Source of the DNA: Chara braunii
Taxonomy: Eukaryota; Streptophyta; Charophyceae; Charales; Characeae
Direction of reading: 5' to 3'
DNA length: 30,291 bases
Assembly: GCA_003427395.1 (NCBI GenBank)
Contig: BFEA01000285.1
Coordinates: 1,181,640 to 1,211,930, forward strand
Part shown: positions 1-10,500 of the stretch, piece after piece
Position numbering within the stretch: position 1 is the stretch's first letter
Layout of the letters: every line of letters starts with the position of its first letter
The notes under the pieces: generated by a model
The model's database searches: none
Told to the model about the DNA's origin: nothing
What the model saw: only the letters and a program-made list of their open reading frames with translations
Program-made: the position numbers and the translations under genes

Positions 1-81
<81 letters not shown>

Positions 82-88
82 CGCGCGC
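1..88. repeat. (CT)n / (GC)n compound microsatellite
   Basis: A pure CT dinucleotide run fills 1-66 and passes directly into an alternating CG run to about 88. The run begins at the window edge, so its full length is unknown. Alternating GC of this length can adopt Z-DNA. Confidence 0.97.
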
Positions 89-960
89 TCGTGCGCTTGC
101 TTACGCACGTTGGACACTTAACAAACCGCGAAACCCTTATTGAATTGAAAATCGGACACACAGTTGGCGAAGCCTCTAAAGGGCCCTTGACGAAGCACTC
201 GAGTCGCGGTCACCATGCCAACCCTCGGGGACTAGTACCCTCATGCTTTGTCGCAAGTCCTTGGTTCTGCTGTTGTGCAATAGAGGTCACGTTGGGCATG
301 CCAACCCTTTAAGAGATGCTCACCAGACCGTCTATAAACATTTTTGGCAGGTTGCGGTTGAACCCCGGCTAAGATTGTCGTCCCGTCTGCGACGTTAAAT
401 AATTTCTTAGGACCTTGGCGGTTGTCCTTAAAATGCCTCTACATCAGGCAGATCAAATCGGGAGTAAGGCTCCTTGCACGCGAGGTTAAACAAGGTGCAG
501 GGGCTGGTAGGCTTAGCATAGACTTGGGGCAGAGGGGTGGGCGGGACTCACATGTTAAGACACGCTGCTCAACTAGATGCTAGGGACATAGACACAAAGA
601 GACTTCTTAAGAGAGATATATGGAGAGAGAGGATTCTGGTAACTGATCGCTGTGTTGTTAATTAGATAAACTGTTGTCCATCATACATCTCCAAAGGTGA
701 ACTTTTTTATTTTGGATTATTTAGTTGTACGGACTTGGTGACAACTGATAAGCAGTTGCAGATAGGATAGATCATTCTTTGATGCATTGCATTATGTGTT
801 AGAGTAATCCAAAAATAGAAACCTGTAGGATCTGATGCTAGTTGTTGTTTACCACTTGACTACTTCTCTCCAGGCTAACCGAAACGAAGTAGAATGTAAT
901 ACTGGGTTGGGTGTTATGGTGAGGTAGGATTTAGTGTGGATTCTAGTTGTGGCCACACAC
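89..960. other. non-coding stretch upstream of gag fossil
   Basis: I see no gene here. Short ORFs have no recognisable domain. Because a gag-like frame follows at 972, this may be the remnant of an LTR and leader. At 637-650 the bases TGGTAACTGATCGC begin like a plant initiator-Met tRNA primer-binding site (TGGTA) but diverge after five bases, so a primer-binding site is only a weak possibility. No second LTR copy was recognised in the window. Confidence 0.4.
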
Positions 961-971
961 AACTGTAGCTC

Positions 972-1985
972 ATGAGTGAAGCAAGCAGTAGTGAGGAGGA
1001 ACGATCAGTGAAACCTCTCAGAGGTTCTCGTAGAACAACTCTTAGTCGACTGATCATTTTCCAGGAGGTAGGTCCAGGAGAGGAAAGGAGGTTGGGGAGG
1101 GAAGCTAGGGAGAGGGTGGCATTAAGCAGGTCTAGGGAAGCAGCAACCAACATCGAGGACGCACTGGCTACTACCTCTAGCGTGTCACAGACCTTGTCCC
1201 AGACCTCTTCGGTAGAAGGTAGTCAGGGGGTTACTCAGGGTTCCATTAGTCAGGGTGTTGGGTCGCAGGTCAGCCCGCAGACTCCTCTCACACCAGAGGA
1301 TTATGAGATCCTCCAAAGGGAAACCCTTCATGAGGAATTGCAATTTAGAGATGCAGTACAGAGAAGACAGAGAGCGATAACAAGAAACGCTAGACCAGGA
1401 GTTAGGAGGCAAGAGTTAGGAAAGTTAGAAGCACTGGATGAGTCAACATTGGATCCTTGAACTCAAGCGTTGCGTCGCTCACCACTTTGCGTGGTAGAAA
1501 CGTAGGTCGTTCAGCAGGAAGTGTTGGTTGAATTAGTGGCTCACCAGAACCGGATTCTGGCTACACTGCAGGCTCCTCGCCCAGTAATAAGGCAACCTTA
1601 GTATTTTATAGTTCCCCCTTCGGTTGCGGATCCCTAAGTGACGTAGTCGCCAGTAGGGCCCTCCTTCTCTTCTATGTTTGCCATGCCTCCTTCAGGTGGT
1701 TTAGTAGCAGTTAGTGGTCTGATTCTCAGTACTTCTCCCGTACCATCGAGGATAGTGGCAGTTACAGCCCCATCGTCAGGGTAGACTCACGTTAGTGTGC
1801 AACAACCCGTCTCAGTGGTTATGCAGCCACTGCAACAATCAACTGGGCCAATCAAGCCTATAACATGGTATTCGTTAAAATATGACATTATATTGGGTCC
1901 TCTTTCTAACGAATTCATTTTTGGTCGCAACCTAAGCAACGTCGGCATGCCCATGCGAAAGCGTGCTAAGATCCATACTTGTTAA
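972..1985 (+). pseudogene. decayed retrotransposon gag, N-terminal part
   Basis: One reading frame runs from ATG 972 (MSEASSSEEERSVKPLRGSR...) to TAA 1983, but is interrupted by TGA 1458, TAG 1503, TAG 1599, TAA 1635, TAG 1644 and TAG 1782. The first 162 codons are open. They encode an acidic Ser/Glu-rich start, an Arg-rich middle, a Ser/Gln/Thr-rich low-complexity stretch (QGVTQGSISQGVGSQ), then a charged segment (EDYEILQRETLHEELQFRDA). This is the usual look of the disordered front of a Ty3/gypsy gag polyprotein. Beyond 1870 the frame stops looking gag-like, so the element is truncated there. Most stops lie where Gln fits (TAG/TAA from CAG/CAA), implying C-to-T decay. It may belong to the same family as the gag-pol fossil at 26795, but the two do not overlap, so this cannot be tested here. 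No zinc knuckle is present. Confidence 0.55.
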
Positions 1986-2290
1986 ACTTCATAAACGAGA
2001 TGAGCAAGGTGTCATAGTTGAATCCTCGTTGGATAATATAATTCTTTAGGTGAGGACTAATTTGTACAAGCATGCTGATCCTCTCGCCTAAGACGGTTGT
2101 TTGGATTTTCGATGAGATCCGGACTAAGTCTTCTTTAGAAAACTTAGTGTGACGATCGACACATCCATCGGGGAACCCTCAATGAAAGTCCGTTGGGATG
2201 CATACTTGTTGAACTTAAAGTTTATAAATGTGATGAGCAAGGTGTCATTATTGAATCTCTGCTGGATAATACATTTGATTAGGCTATCGT
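1974..2290. repeat. two direct copies of an ~80-bp segment
   Basis: The segment beginning CATACTTGTT at 1974 and containing TGAGCAAGGTGTCAT recurs at 2201-2285, offset 227-233 bp. Both copies continue into a shared TTGGATAATA/CTGGATAATA tail. The copies differ by scattered substitutions and small indels. Confidence 0.8.
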
Positions 2291-2865
2291 ATTACACAAG
2301 AACTTCAAATTTTGCACGTTTTTAATCGAATCCGCACTTTAATTGGCCATGCACAAAAGGTTTGGGCACAAACGCAAAGTTGTTGGTTACATATAATGCA
2401 GGAGGTCATAAGACATGTGATTCTATGCGCACGCAAATGACGTGATGTTAGTGGTCTTTGCATAATGAATCACATACTCACACACTCGTCGGCATTTGTC
2501 TTGCATCTACACACCAATTTATCATGTCGCATTACAATTACTGATATTATTTGATGTGAATCTTTTGTACAGTTTTGGTTAATCTAAACACAATTTGAAA
2601 CCAAGAACGCAAAGCATTAGAAATGACTGGGACGTGACAAAGATTCCAAAGTCAATACGTGATGTCAGACTGGAAGTGAGCATGCCGAAGACAACTTAAA
2701 CTTGCAATGATAAAAGGAAGTAATGTCGTTGTGAAAGCGACAATTGAGTAATATCAGGGTTTAAAAAATATAATCATTAATGAATGAAATATTTTCAAAA
2801 GAAAGTTTCTAAAACAATCGAATTCATCAAAGACAACGGCGTTCTAAGATGCATGATGTCAATTG
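2291..2865. other. AT-leaning non-coding stretch
   Basis: No ORF with a recognisable domain, no RNA gene and no clear repeat was seen in this interval. Confidence 0.5.
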
Positions 2866-3612
2866 TCATCTAATAAGCGGGATATCTTCACAAAAGAACT
2901 TGAAAGGTGTTCGATCACCACGTTGCAATAGTGTCACAAACATCAACATTAACACCCCACAACTAGCTCCATCCACTTGTCTTGGAACTCCTTCCACCAC
3001 AACATTTGTTGCGGTCGACTTCCAACTCCTACCCGACCGCCTATGTAATGTTTGACGTTCCAAATACTTTACAATCAACTTGAAAACCCTAAGGTAAAAA
3101 CTCTAATAAGCTATAACGTAAGGAAAATAATCAAAAATTTAGAGGACATTATCTCTCAAGTTGACGGAAAGGAGGATCTAGTGATCATTATCTTTGTAGA
3201 CAGTAACAAAGATAATATAATATTGAAGCAGATCTACGATTTTAGCCCATCTTTCCACATCATTGTCTCATTGAAGTTGCAGTTTACTGAAGAAGAACGA
3301 ATTAAAGTTGAAGACTTGAAGGTCTGACGGGATGTCACATGTCGCACATGCGGTCGACCCCAATAGCGCCATGTAAAAATTGACTACCTTATCATTCACC
3401 CTGTCCTTGATATGCAAGAGGGTGATAAAATTTTTTGCTGCAATTCGCAACTGACCGTCGGCAAGGGTAAAGAGAAAAGTGCGAGGTGGCATCGAGCCTC
3501 GTTTAATATCGTCCAAAACCCGCAAGCTTCGAGGCGTAGTCGTTGCAGCGAATTTTCCCTGGCGTATTCCGTGTGTTGTGAACCGCACTGCACAACATCG
3601 AGCAAAGGACAC
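2866..3612 (-). pseudogene. Ulp1/SENP-type (C48) cysteine protease fossil
   Basis: A single minus-strand frame covers a whole Ulp1-like domain. It starts near KRGSMPPRTFLFTLADGQLR, passes the 'ND-V-NFYM' substrate-groove motif (VNDKVVNFYMALLG) and the 'FNSFFFSKL' motif. Next comes the catalytic His (DNDH, codon 3181-3183), the catalytic Asp (IFDYF, codon 3130-3132), then the Gln and Cys of RQVDGASCGVL (Gln 2977-2979, Cys 2959-2961). The family usually has D-C-G at the Cys; here it is S-C-G. Four in-frame stops break it: TGA 3268-3270, TAG 3178-3180 directly after the His where Trp is expected, TAA 3139-3141 and TAG 3103-3105. Ulp1 proteases cleave SUMO-type conjugates. Many plant copies ride in Mutator-like or other transposons, so a mobile origin is likely. 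An upstream piece may continue to 3781 in another frame. Confidence 0.8.
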
Positions 3613-4110
3613 GCAGGGTAGTGAGAAACGGAGTGTGATCCCTACTCACAGATCGTGGATATGTCCCTTTCTCTGGGGGAAGAAGGGAAAGACACTCCTC
3701 AATGGCAATGGCATGCTCCTTCTTCCCGATCTCGACATCAACCCCTGATGCCGTTAACATATCCTTGTGTTTTGTCGTCAACCCGAGGACTTTCTACAAT
3801 ATGTGCTTCATAAATTCCGAGGACCTCCGTGTTCGAGATGACCTTACCCCTGTACAACAGAAGAAAGACAAAACGGAAAATGAATACAGGTTTCCCAACA
3901 CGAGTCCGAAGAAAGTGACAATGTAAAAGAACCATATAATCTACAAGACGCAGGACCTCTCCAATTATAGAACTGCGATTTTGCATGGCCATGAGCACGG
4001 AGCTGCATGTGTGTGGTTGGACAACAGAATGACGAGCGCATTCTAGCTTAACAACCCCGACCTTTACAAAGGAAAATAACAACAAGTCACAAAAGAGGAA
4101 GGTCACCATT
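3613..4110. other. no confident gene
   Basis: Minus-strand frames are open over parts of this stretch (for example a 92-codon run at 3503-3781 containing EECLSLLPPEKGTYPRSV). This could be the degraded middle of the Ulp1-containing protein. No motif confirms it, and the frames disagree. Confidence 0.3.
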
Positions 4111-4335
4111 CCCCGAAGTTCGAATTTTGAGGGACTTTTTCCCACAACAGGCACACAAAGACTAACCACATTATGCATTGACATAAGATGCACGGATCCC
4201 GACGAGCTAAAACCACCACTCTCTCCAAGAAGAAAAAACCGTAATTCGGATTCTGACGAACTTTTTCCACAACAGGCACACAAAGACTAATCACATTACG
4301 CATTGACATAGGAAGTGCGGATCCCGGCAGACTTA
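4111..4335. repeat. 125-bp tandem repeat carrying four palindromes
   Basis: Two copies with an exact 125-bp offset (for example CACAACAGGCACACAAAGACTAA at 4143 and 4268, shown here only in outline) run from about 4115 to 4365. Each unit holds two copies of the 24-nt arm-centre-arm palindrome described elsewhere in this annotation: 4115-4138, 4187-4210 (poor), 4241-4264 and 4312-4335. The copy at 4241 has arms GTAATTCG and CGAACTTT around GATTCTGA. Confidence 0.85.
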
Positions 4336-4540
4336 AACCATTACCCTCTCCAAGAAGAAAAAAACGTCATTCCATTGTGTTGGCCAGGTTCTTAGTCGAG
4401 GAGTGTGTACGTCGTGGCGTTCATCACTGCTTACCAGTCGTTTTATCCCTTTGCTCCTTCGTCGGTGACATTGGCACGGGTAACACCAGCACGTCGAGAG
4501 CTTGAGTGCCGACCCTATATTTTTTCGGGGACGTGACATG

Positions 4541-5116
4541 TTACCTGCCCCCGACTTCGCCTTTCGAGCCGCTGACGAAGGTGGCGGGCAGTACCGGAGA
4601 GCTGGGTGGTGAGAAAATGGTGGCAGAGGGCACAGAAGGTGTGACGATGCGGGGGCCGTCCACGATAGGCGCTGCACACCGTTCTGCGGACACCCGCTCG
4701 TCGCTGAGTATGCCATCGATAACTTCAACGATGCTTATATGTTGACTTTGTTCCTTCGGGCTCACAACAATGGAAACCTCGTCGCACAGGTGTTGAAGAT
4801 CGATTGCAGCCGTCAGCGGTTGAACCTCATAATCTTCAGGGTCTGCTGAAAGGTCACTGACCACCTGCGTCTCCATCTCCATTGCCGTTGCATCGTTGTC
4901 GACATCACGCCTGCGATGCTCTGTGTACTGCAGCCCTAACGAGTCAGACGACTCTTCACAGCCAGCATCGTCCTCACTGTCCACCCGTTCCTCATCTTCA
5001 ATATTGAAATCCCCTTGTTCACCCTCTTCTCCTCCACGAAATAGAAACAACTCATTTTCTTTTCCCTCCTCTTCTTTCCCCTCTTCCCCTTCTTCCCCTC
5101 CATCCCTCCCTTCTCT
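4541..5116 (-). CDS. acidic disordered ORF, partial, function unknown
   Basis: The minus frame is open from just after TAG 5117-5119 down to TAA 4541-4543, about 191 codons, with no in-frame ATG near its start. The protein is strongly acidic and low-complexity: a Gly/Glu block (GGEEGEEGKEEEGKENE), then DEERVDSEDDAGCEESSD, then a Ser/Pro-rich tail (TIFSPPSSPVLPATF). This reads as intrinsic disorder. No domain is recognisable. It lies upstream of, and on the same strand as, the Ulp1 fossil, so it may be the disordered front of that protein. A CAG|GTAACA donor-like site sits at the 4541-4550 edge, so the stop may lie in an intron. The complementary strand here is pyrimidine-rich, so part of the openness could be compositional. 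Confidence 0.35.
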   Translation of the reverse strand, partial: REGRDGGEEGEEGKEEEGKENELFLFRGGEEGEQGDFNIEDEERVDSEDDAGCEESSDSLGLQYTEHRRRDVDNDATAMEMETQVVSDLSADPEDYEVQPLTAAIDLQHLCDEVSIVVSPKEQSQHISIVEVIDGILSDERVSAERCAAPIVDGPRIVTPSVPSATIFSPPSSPVLPATFVSGSKGEVGGR

Positions 5117-5213
5117 CTAAGCCTTGTCAAATCCCGTGGAGTGCTCTTCCGTCCCCACACGAGTAGCCTCTCCCGGCGACACGACAACACTTGTTTGTGG
5201 ACCCCTTTGTGAA

Positions 5214-5312
5214 GAAGTCCGGATCCCGGCGGACTTTGACGTATCTAGGTCAGTTGGCGGTCCACTCACTCCCAGGGCCTTGGGCGACGTAGTTCGGATG
5301 TTGGCAGATTTT
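5214..5312. repeat. two 24-nt palindromic elements
   Basis: Copy 5214-5237 has arms GAAGTCCG and CGGACTTT around GATCCCGG. Copy 5289-5312 has arms GTAGTTCG and CAGATTTT around GATGTTGG. They are 75 bp apart in the same orientation. The first copy shows a paired change in both arms relative to the GAAGTTCG/CGAACTTC form. Confidence 0.8.
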
Positions 5313-5482
5313 GTCGCATGTTCGTTACCGGACCTTGCAGTCGCCTATCCAACAAGGGTCCCCCCCCCCCTCCCCGCCACCGTGTTCCGTTGTCGTGGCT
5401 TCCTGGTGAGGCGAAACCTGTCCCCTACCAGTGGTTCCCTCTACTGTCCCCTCACCATTTCCTCCGCCCCCCCGCCCTGTGC

Positions 5483-5520
5483 CTGTCTCTTATACACATC
5501 TAGATGTGTATAAGAGACNG
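5483..5520. other. Nextera mate-pair junction adapter (assembly artefact)
   Basis: The 38 bases are two back-to-back Tn5 mosaic ends in inverted orientation: CTGTCTCTTATACACATCT (5483-5501) followed by its reverse complement (5502-5520). There is a single N at 5519 where A is expected. This is the circularisation junction of an Illumina Nextera mate-pair library, not biological sequence. The adjoining minus-strand frame ends in the typical adapter translation LLYTSRCV. Sequence to the left and right may not be neighbours in the genome. Confidence 0.98.
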
Positions 5521-8500
5521 CCCCCCCAACTACCCTGTGGCCCGGTCGTAGGGAGGACCTTCCGGTCCACCCATCCCTTTGAAGGGCTCGTGTCGAGGTT
5601 GTAGAATTCGTCCAAGAGTTCCAAGCACTGCTTGTCCTGAAGTTCTTCAAACAAAAGTTCAACAGTGGAATCGATGGCTGGGTCGGCGGGTTGAAGGTTG
5701 GGACTTGCAGACCTCACTCTCTCGACCACAGAACTCCTCGCGAGTTCCAGGTACTCGGCCTTGGACTGGCGCGGGTATGGCTCCCACAACCCTTGGTCGT
5801 TGATGAGGGCCATGATCCACTCGCCCTTTTGGATTGCCGACTGGATAGTTCCCGGGTGCCAAATCATGTCATGGCCCCAGTCCGCCTCGCTCGATCGAGT
5901 GTGGTTGAGCCCTTCGAAGTTAATGGTATCATCCTTGCAAGAAGGATGACGCAGCGGAACCGAACTCCCGGGATGCAACGGAGGCGGGGCAGCAGGCCGA
6001 AGCGTCAGTCTCGCCGCCAACTTACTCGGGGTCTTACCCGGGGTGAGCGTGAGCACAAGTGACACCTGGGTGGCCTGGCTTGTTGAGGGACCGACCGACG
6101 AGGAGCCTGGGGCATGAAACACCAGAGCAGGATGGTAATCGATGTCGATGTCCTCGGTGTCGTTGTCCTCCTCCGGCATAGCAGTGTCGAAAACAACGCC
6201 TGTCTTTACCTCGTCGTTCGTGGAGATCAAGGCACCATAACTCTCGAGCTTCAGCACGTGCTCGGACTCGACGAAGTACAAACACTCTAGTCGGTCAAGG
6301 AAGTTCTTTGCGTTCTTGCATGAGGCGTCGTGGTAGTTGTCCAACAACGCTAACATGTGTTCCTTGCGACGCATGTACTCAGCGTCGTTGTCCCTCCTGG
6401 GCCTCGTTTCCAAAAAGAGGAACTCGTAGATCCTGCTCCTCTTCCGCTCGCTCAACTTGAACCACATGTTCGTAGACGGTTCCCTAACGAGTGTCGGTAT
6501 CTCGGTTCTCGAAATGAACTCGCAACGGTTGGCTCCAGAGTCGACCTCGCGTTTAAGGAACTCCAACGTGTATTGCAAGAACTCAGAATTCCCTTCCAGC
6601 GCGGCCACGTATCGGCCGCTCTTCAAAACCTCCCACACGACTCGCTTGTGCGGCTTGTCAAGGAACATGATGCCCTTCCCCTTTTTGCATACAAATTCCA
6701 GCAGGTGGGCCAATTGTGTGAGGTTCCGCTCCATTTCCTTATAAACCTCTCTATCAACTCCAGGCATGGCCGACGGCCACTCGCAAGGGTCAAATGGAAT
6801 CTCCGATATGTATGTCGGGGTCAATTTCTGATGTGCCCTGAAAGTCGCAGCGTCACCTGCCGACAACCTAGTATTCTCCCGCAAATCGTCACCTTTGAAG
6901 ATAATGTACATGCGGTCCTCAGCCGAGTACAAGTTGTTCCCCACTGGAAAACTTTTCTTCTGCTGCGTTCTCCTGACCCACTTCCCTGCCATTGCCTTGA
7001 CAACGGGCAGATGGCGCGGACTAGTCACGGACGAAAGCGACAACTGTCCAGTGTGATGGAAACAATTGCTCTACGAGGGAATTCAAACTCTCAAAGTTTT
7101 CGGTGTCCACTGTTTGAAGTCCACCGGCTCGCATAGATCGAGAACACATGTGTGGTATTTGGTGGTCCCAACCGCTTTCTCCAACTCCGTGACCCTCATC
7201 TGCGCATCCAGAGGATCAACGTCGAACGGGACGATGGATGTCACGTCCCCGTAGTCTTTCCACAGAACGTCCATCGTGCCTTTGGCAAGCCCGACCTCCA
7301 TACTCTTCGCCCTACTGCCGGTCAACACGGAGTGAACCTTGTTCTTCCAGTCGGCGGGGAACTTCTTGTTGAGCGGCGAGCAATCCTTGTCGTCCTCGCA
7401 CCCCATGTACGGCGGGTAATCCTTGTACAGCGAGGCATTACCGGCGAGCTTCCTGCTCCCGTCCCACAACGAGGCATCCATTCCCTGCTTCTCGAACTTC
7501 ACCAAAATCGCCTCCCGTTTCTTCAGGATTGGATACACACGTGTCCAGTCCGTATCCGGCCGGTTCTCGTGCATGAACTGGTAGTAGTTCCATAATCGCA
7601 CCAACATGCGATCTCATTTCAGCAGGTGCACTGCTTCTTGCACTCCCATCTTCCCTTGCTTCGCCAATGAAGGGGAGCCTGTCTGCACCCACACTACCTC
7701 GCAATTGAGAACCTTCTTGAGCAACCGACATTTCTCGTTGTTGGTAAGAGCTTCCATGCTCTTCCAATAGTGCGGATCCCGCTCGGTGACTTGGATGAAC
7801 AAAACGCCAGACTCTTTCTCCTTGTTGCCTTTCTTTTGGAGCGCCTCGACGGGGACGTCGTAGACGACCTCCTTTCACCCCAACTTCTCATTTTCGATGT
7901 GGATGACGCCGAGTCGTAAGTCCTTCGCTTTCTTTCTCTTTGTGATCCACTTCGCCCCCTCGGGTGTCGGAAGTCTCCCCGTCTCCCATTTCTAAAAGAA
8001 TTCCATACCTAGTTCCCACACGCTTTTTTCGGCCATCACCAACGTTCTGCTTCTTAATATTGTCCTCGCCCTTCTCATCAGCTAGAATTCACAAGTGGTT
8101 CTAAGGCGTCTTGTGAAGCGCTTGCGCACAGAACTCACGCCATTTCTGCACCTGAGCTTGTTTCCCGCTCGGGTTCCCCATAACAGCTTTCGGGAAACCC
8201 TTTTCTTTTCACAACCACCGAATGCCCTTCATTGACAGTTTTAGCTGTCTTGGAGGTGCCTTCAAGTCCTTCTTGTTGTCCTCCGAGCTGACCAGAAAAT
8301 ACCCTTCGAACTTCTCATCCGAGAAGTAAACCGTATATGCAAGCCACCTCTCGAAGTTGTACCTCATCGTGACATCTTTGTCGAGCAGCGCCTTGGCTGC
8401 AGCCGCGTTGTGCTGACAGGAAATAGTGTAATAATAGTATTGGCCTGCTAGCTCGTCCTTCCAGTTCTCTGGCTTCAGACGATCCGCTAGTACGTCTGAC

Positions 8501-8813
8501 TTCGGTTTCTCCAGCCCGAGTGGCGCCATCTTAAGGGTAGGCAACTCGCACGTCTTCTCGGCTTGCGAGAAGGTCATCCTCATCATGTCAATGATGAGCT
8601 GCATGTGCACGAGATCCAGCAACCGATGGTTGTACAAGGCTTCCCACTCACAGATGTCGACGACCCGCGATGGGCTAATGAAGAACTATCGTTTGTTCGC
8701 ACACCGTCTTTCCATTCTAGGAAGTATGAGGCGTCGATGTCGATGGGACCCTTCGCCTCGACAACACCCGACTGGGGCTGTTTCGACGCCCACATCGGGC
8801 GTTTCCGACCCAT
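5521..8813 (-). pseudogene. ParB-like + DNA-methylase-like fusion, decayed
   Basis: Minus-strand pieces read in order as one protein. Near 8740-8600 comes GPIDIDASYFLEW, then a one-base shift into SPSRVVDICEWEALYNHRL. A ParB/Srx-like module follows (8637-8209) with YYYYTISCQHNAAAAKALL, matching the GxHR..AA motif of ParB-type domains, then RWL, TGA 8209-8211, KEKGFPKAVMGNPSGKQ. After another shift comes MAEKSVWELGMEFF, with stops TAG 7992 and TGA 7875, and a further TGA at 7614. The methylase-like part has YHTCVLDLCEPVDF (7116-7157) where N4/N6 methylases carry D-P-P-Y. A one-base loss follows near 7112, then PSHWTVVAFV and a shift back near 7025 into GKWVRRTQ. A motif-I-like region FLDKPHKRVVWEVLKSGRYV lies near 6665. 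The order, DPPY-equivalent before motif I, is that of permuted beta-class DNA methylases. Both catalytic and AdoMet-loop residues differ from consensus. An acidic linker (PEEDNDTEDIDIDYHP) and an unknown C-terminal region follow, cut off by the adapter. Confidence 0.55.
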
Positions 8814-9829
8814 GTGCCCTGTTGCCCCTTAACTCCCTTCCTTTTTTCCCCCGTCGTCTGGGGGGTCCTTGCCTTATGTTTCTTTGCAGAAGCTGCACCC
8901 TTTTCCTGAGGACCTCCCCTTCTCTTATGCGGAGGCTGATGTACACCCCTCTCGCCCCCCTGTTGACGTTGATGGCCGGTCGTGAACCGAGGTGTATCCT
9001 TCCACCCCAGGAATATTGAGGATAGACCGGTCTCTCCACCTAAGCGGCGAAGCCCGCGTCTGCTCCTATTCTTCGTCGTCGCTGTCGTCGAAGCGACAAC
9101 GGGCCTCGCCCCTGTGGAGTCGGGAAGAAGGACCGAAACCCAAATCTCCCCCTTCCGTGGGAGCACTGTTGGATTCAAACCCGGTACATATGATGAGCCT
9201 GTGACAACTCTTGGTCACATAGAACGTGGCAGGGTTCCTCCAGGCCGATGTTCCTCTGCTCCACCAAGTCCAAAAATTCACGCGCCAAAACAACACCTCC
9301 CACTGCGAGATCTTGGTAGAAAGGGGTCTTCACAGCCCCCACACCAAACCCCTGGAACAGGTCGAAAGACAAAACCGCCCCTTTGGAATTGGCAACAACG
9401 TCGCCCTTCAAACTGTAAACAGTGTGCAGCCTATAACGTTGCGTGTTTTCCTTTTTCGCGGAGTGTCATCTGGCAACCGACCCAAACACTCTACGCCTTT
9501 TTTTTGTCTTTGAGGAATATAACAGGACCGCACTAGGGTTTGGTCGGCTCGGATTCATCCCCGTAGCACCAATCGACGAACCATTTGGTATGCACTTGAT
9601 AGGACCACAATTTGGAGATCCGTGATTCCCTCCCCGACATTCCGGTCGACCGCTCCTCACCCCTTGATGTGGACATTGTGTCTGCACTGGTCCAAGAGAC
9701 CGAAACAATCCAACACACGGAGGACCACATGTTACACACCACCAAAAGAACATCAAAGTCGTCAAATGCGCATAAGGTTTCATAATTATTCAAGTTTGAA
9801 TGCACATAGGTCTTCACATCCATCTTCAC
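8814..9829 (-). pseudogene. possible upstream pieces of the same minus-strand gene
   Basis: Three minus-strand segments may extend the ParB/methylase-like gene. 9829-9533 (98 codons) contains NNYETLCAFDDFDVLLVVCN and ends WFVDWCYGDESEPTKP. 9411-9175 (78 codons) contains LAREFLDLVEQRNIGLEEP. 9178-8717 is a Lys/Arg-rich low-complexity stretch (KKHKARTPQTTGEKRKG) that looks like a basic disordered region. They lie in different frames and no domain is recognisable. The segment at 9829 begins inside the next repeat array. The gene link is inferred only from strand and proximity. Confidence 0.3.
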
Positions 9830-10500
9830 GCTCCGTGCGGAGTTCGGATACCGGTGGACTTTACGGATTCGCAGGGCACTCTTGCAGACTGATAACGGTG
9901 TGCGATGTCACAGAGCGCGAGCCAGCTTGCCGACTGCTAGACTCGGCCGTTCACACGCTCAGACCCAACAAGAAGGCACATCAAACTTGCTTCAGTAACG
10001 TTCGAACATGACGGTAGACTGCATGAACAGTCAACAAGTTCGCTGGCATCCAGACTTGTTCACATCCTCTTCATGCTTTGTGCGAAGTTCGGATACCCAC
10101 GAACTTGACGAATTCGCCGGGCAATCACGCAGACTGACAACGGCGTGCGATGTAACGGAGTGTGAGTCGGTTTGGCGACTGCGAGACTCTGTCGTTCATA
10201 CCCTCCGGACCCGACAAGAAGGCTCACCGAAGTCACCCCACAGTCCCCCACTACTATATAAACATGATGAAAGACTGCACGAACAGTTGAAAAGTTCGCT
10301 GGTATCCGCACTTCTTCACATCCGTCTTCACGTTTCGTGCGAAGTTCGGATACCGGCGAACTTAACGAATTCGCCGGGTAATCACCCAGATTGGTAACGG
10401 CGTGCGATGTCACGGACTGTGAGCCGGTTTGTTGACCTCTAGACTCTGTCGTTCACACGCACAGACCCAACAAGAAGGCCCACCAAACTCGCCCCAGTTC
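9811..10500. repeat. three tandem ~245-257-bp units with inverted palindrome pairs
   Basis: Units start near 9811, 10056 and 10313, as judged by TGCGRAGTTCGGATACC at 9836, 10081 and 10338. Each unit ends in sequence related to the 138-bp array that follows (ACCCAACAAGAAGGC...). Palindromic elements: 9839-9862 (+), 10035-10058 (-), 10084-10107 (+), 10291-10314 (-), 10341-10364 (+). The minus and plus copies sit 49-50 bp apart at each unit junction. Confidence 0.85.

Noticed and set aside
6357-7136. Plus-strand frame of 259 codons
   Set aside because: It lies antisense to the better supported methylase-like frame and shows no domain.
7769-7792. AGTGCGGATCCCG, similar to palindromic elements with a GATCCCGG centre
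   Set aside because: On the minus strand it reads as part of TERDPHYW in the methylase-like frame and the right arm is poor; coincidence is likely.
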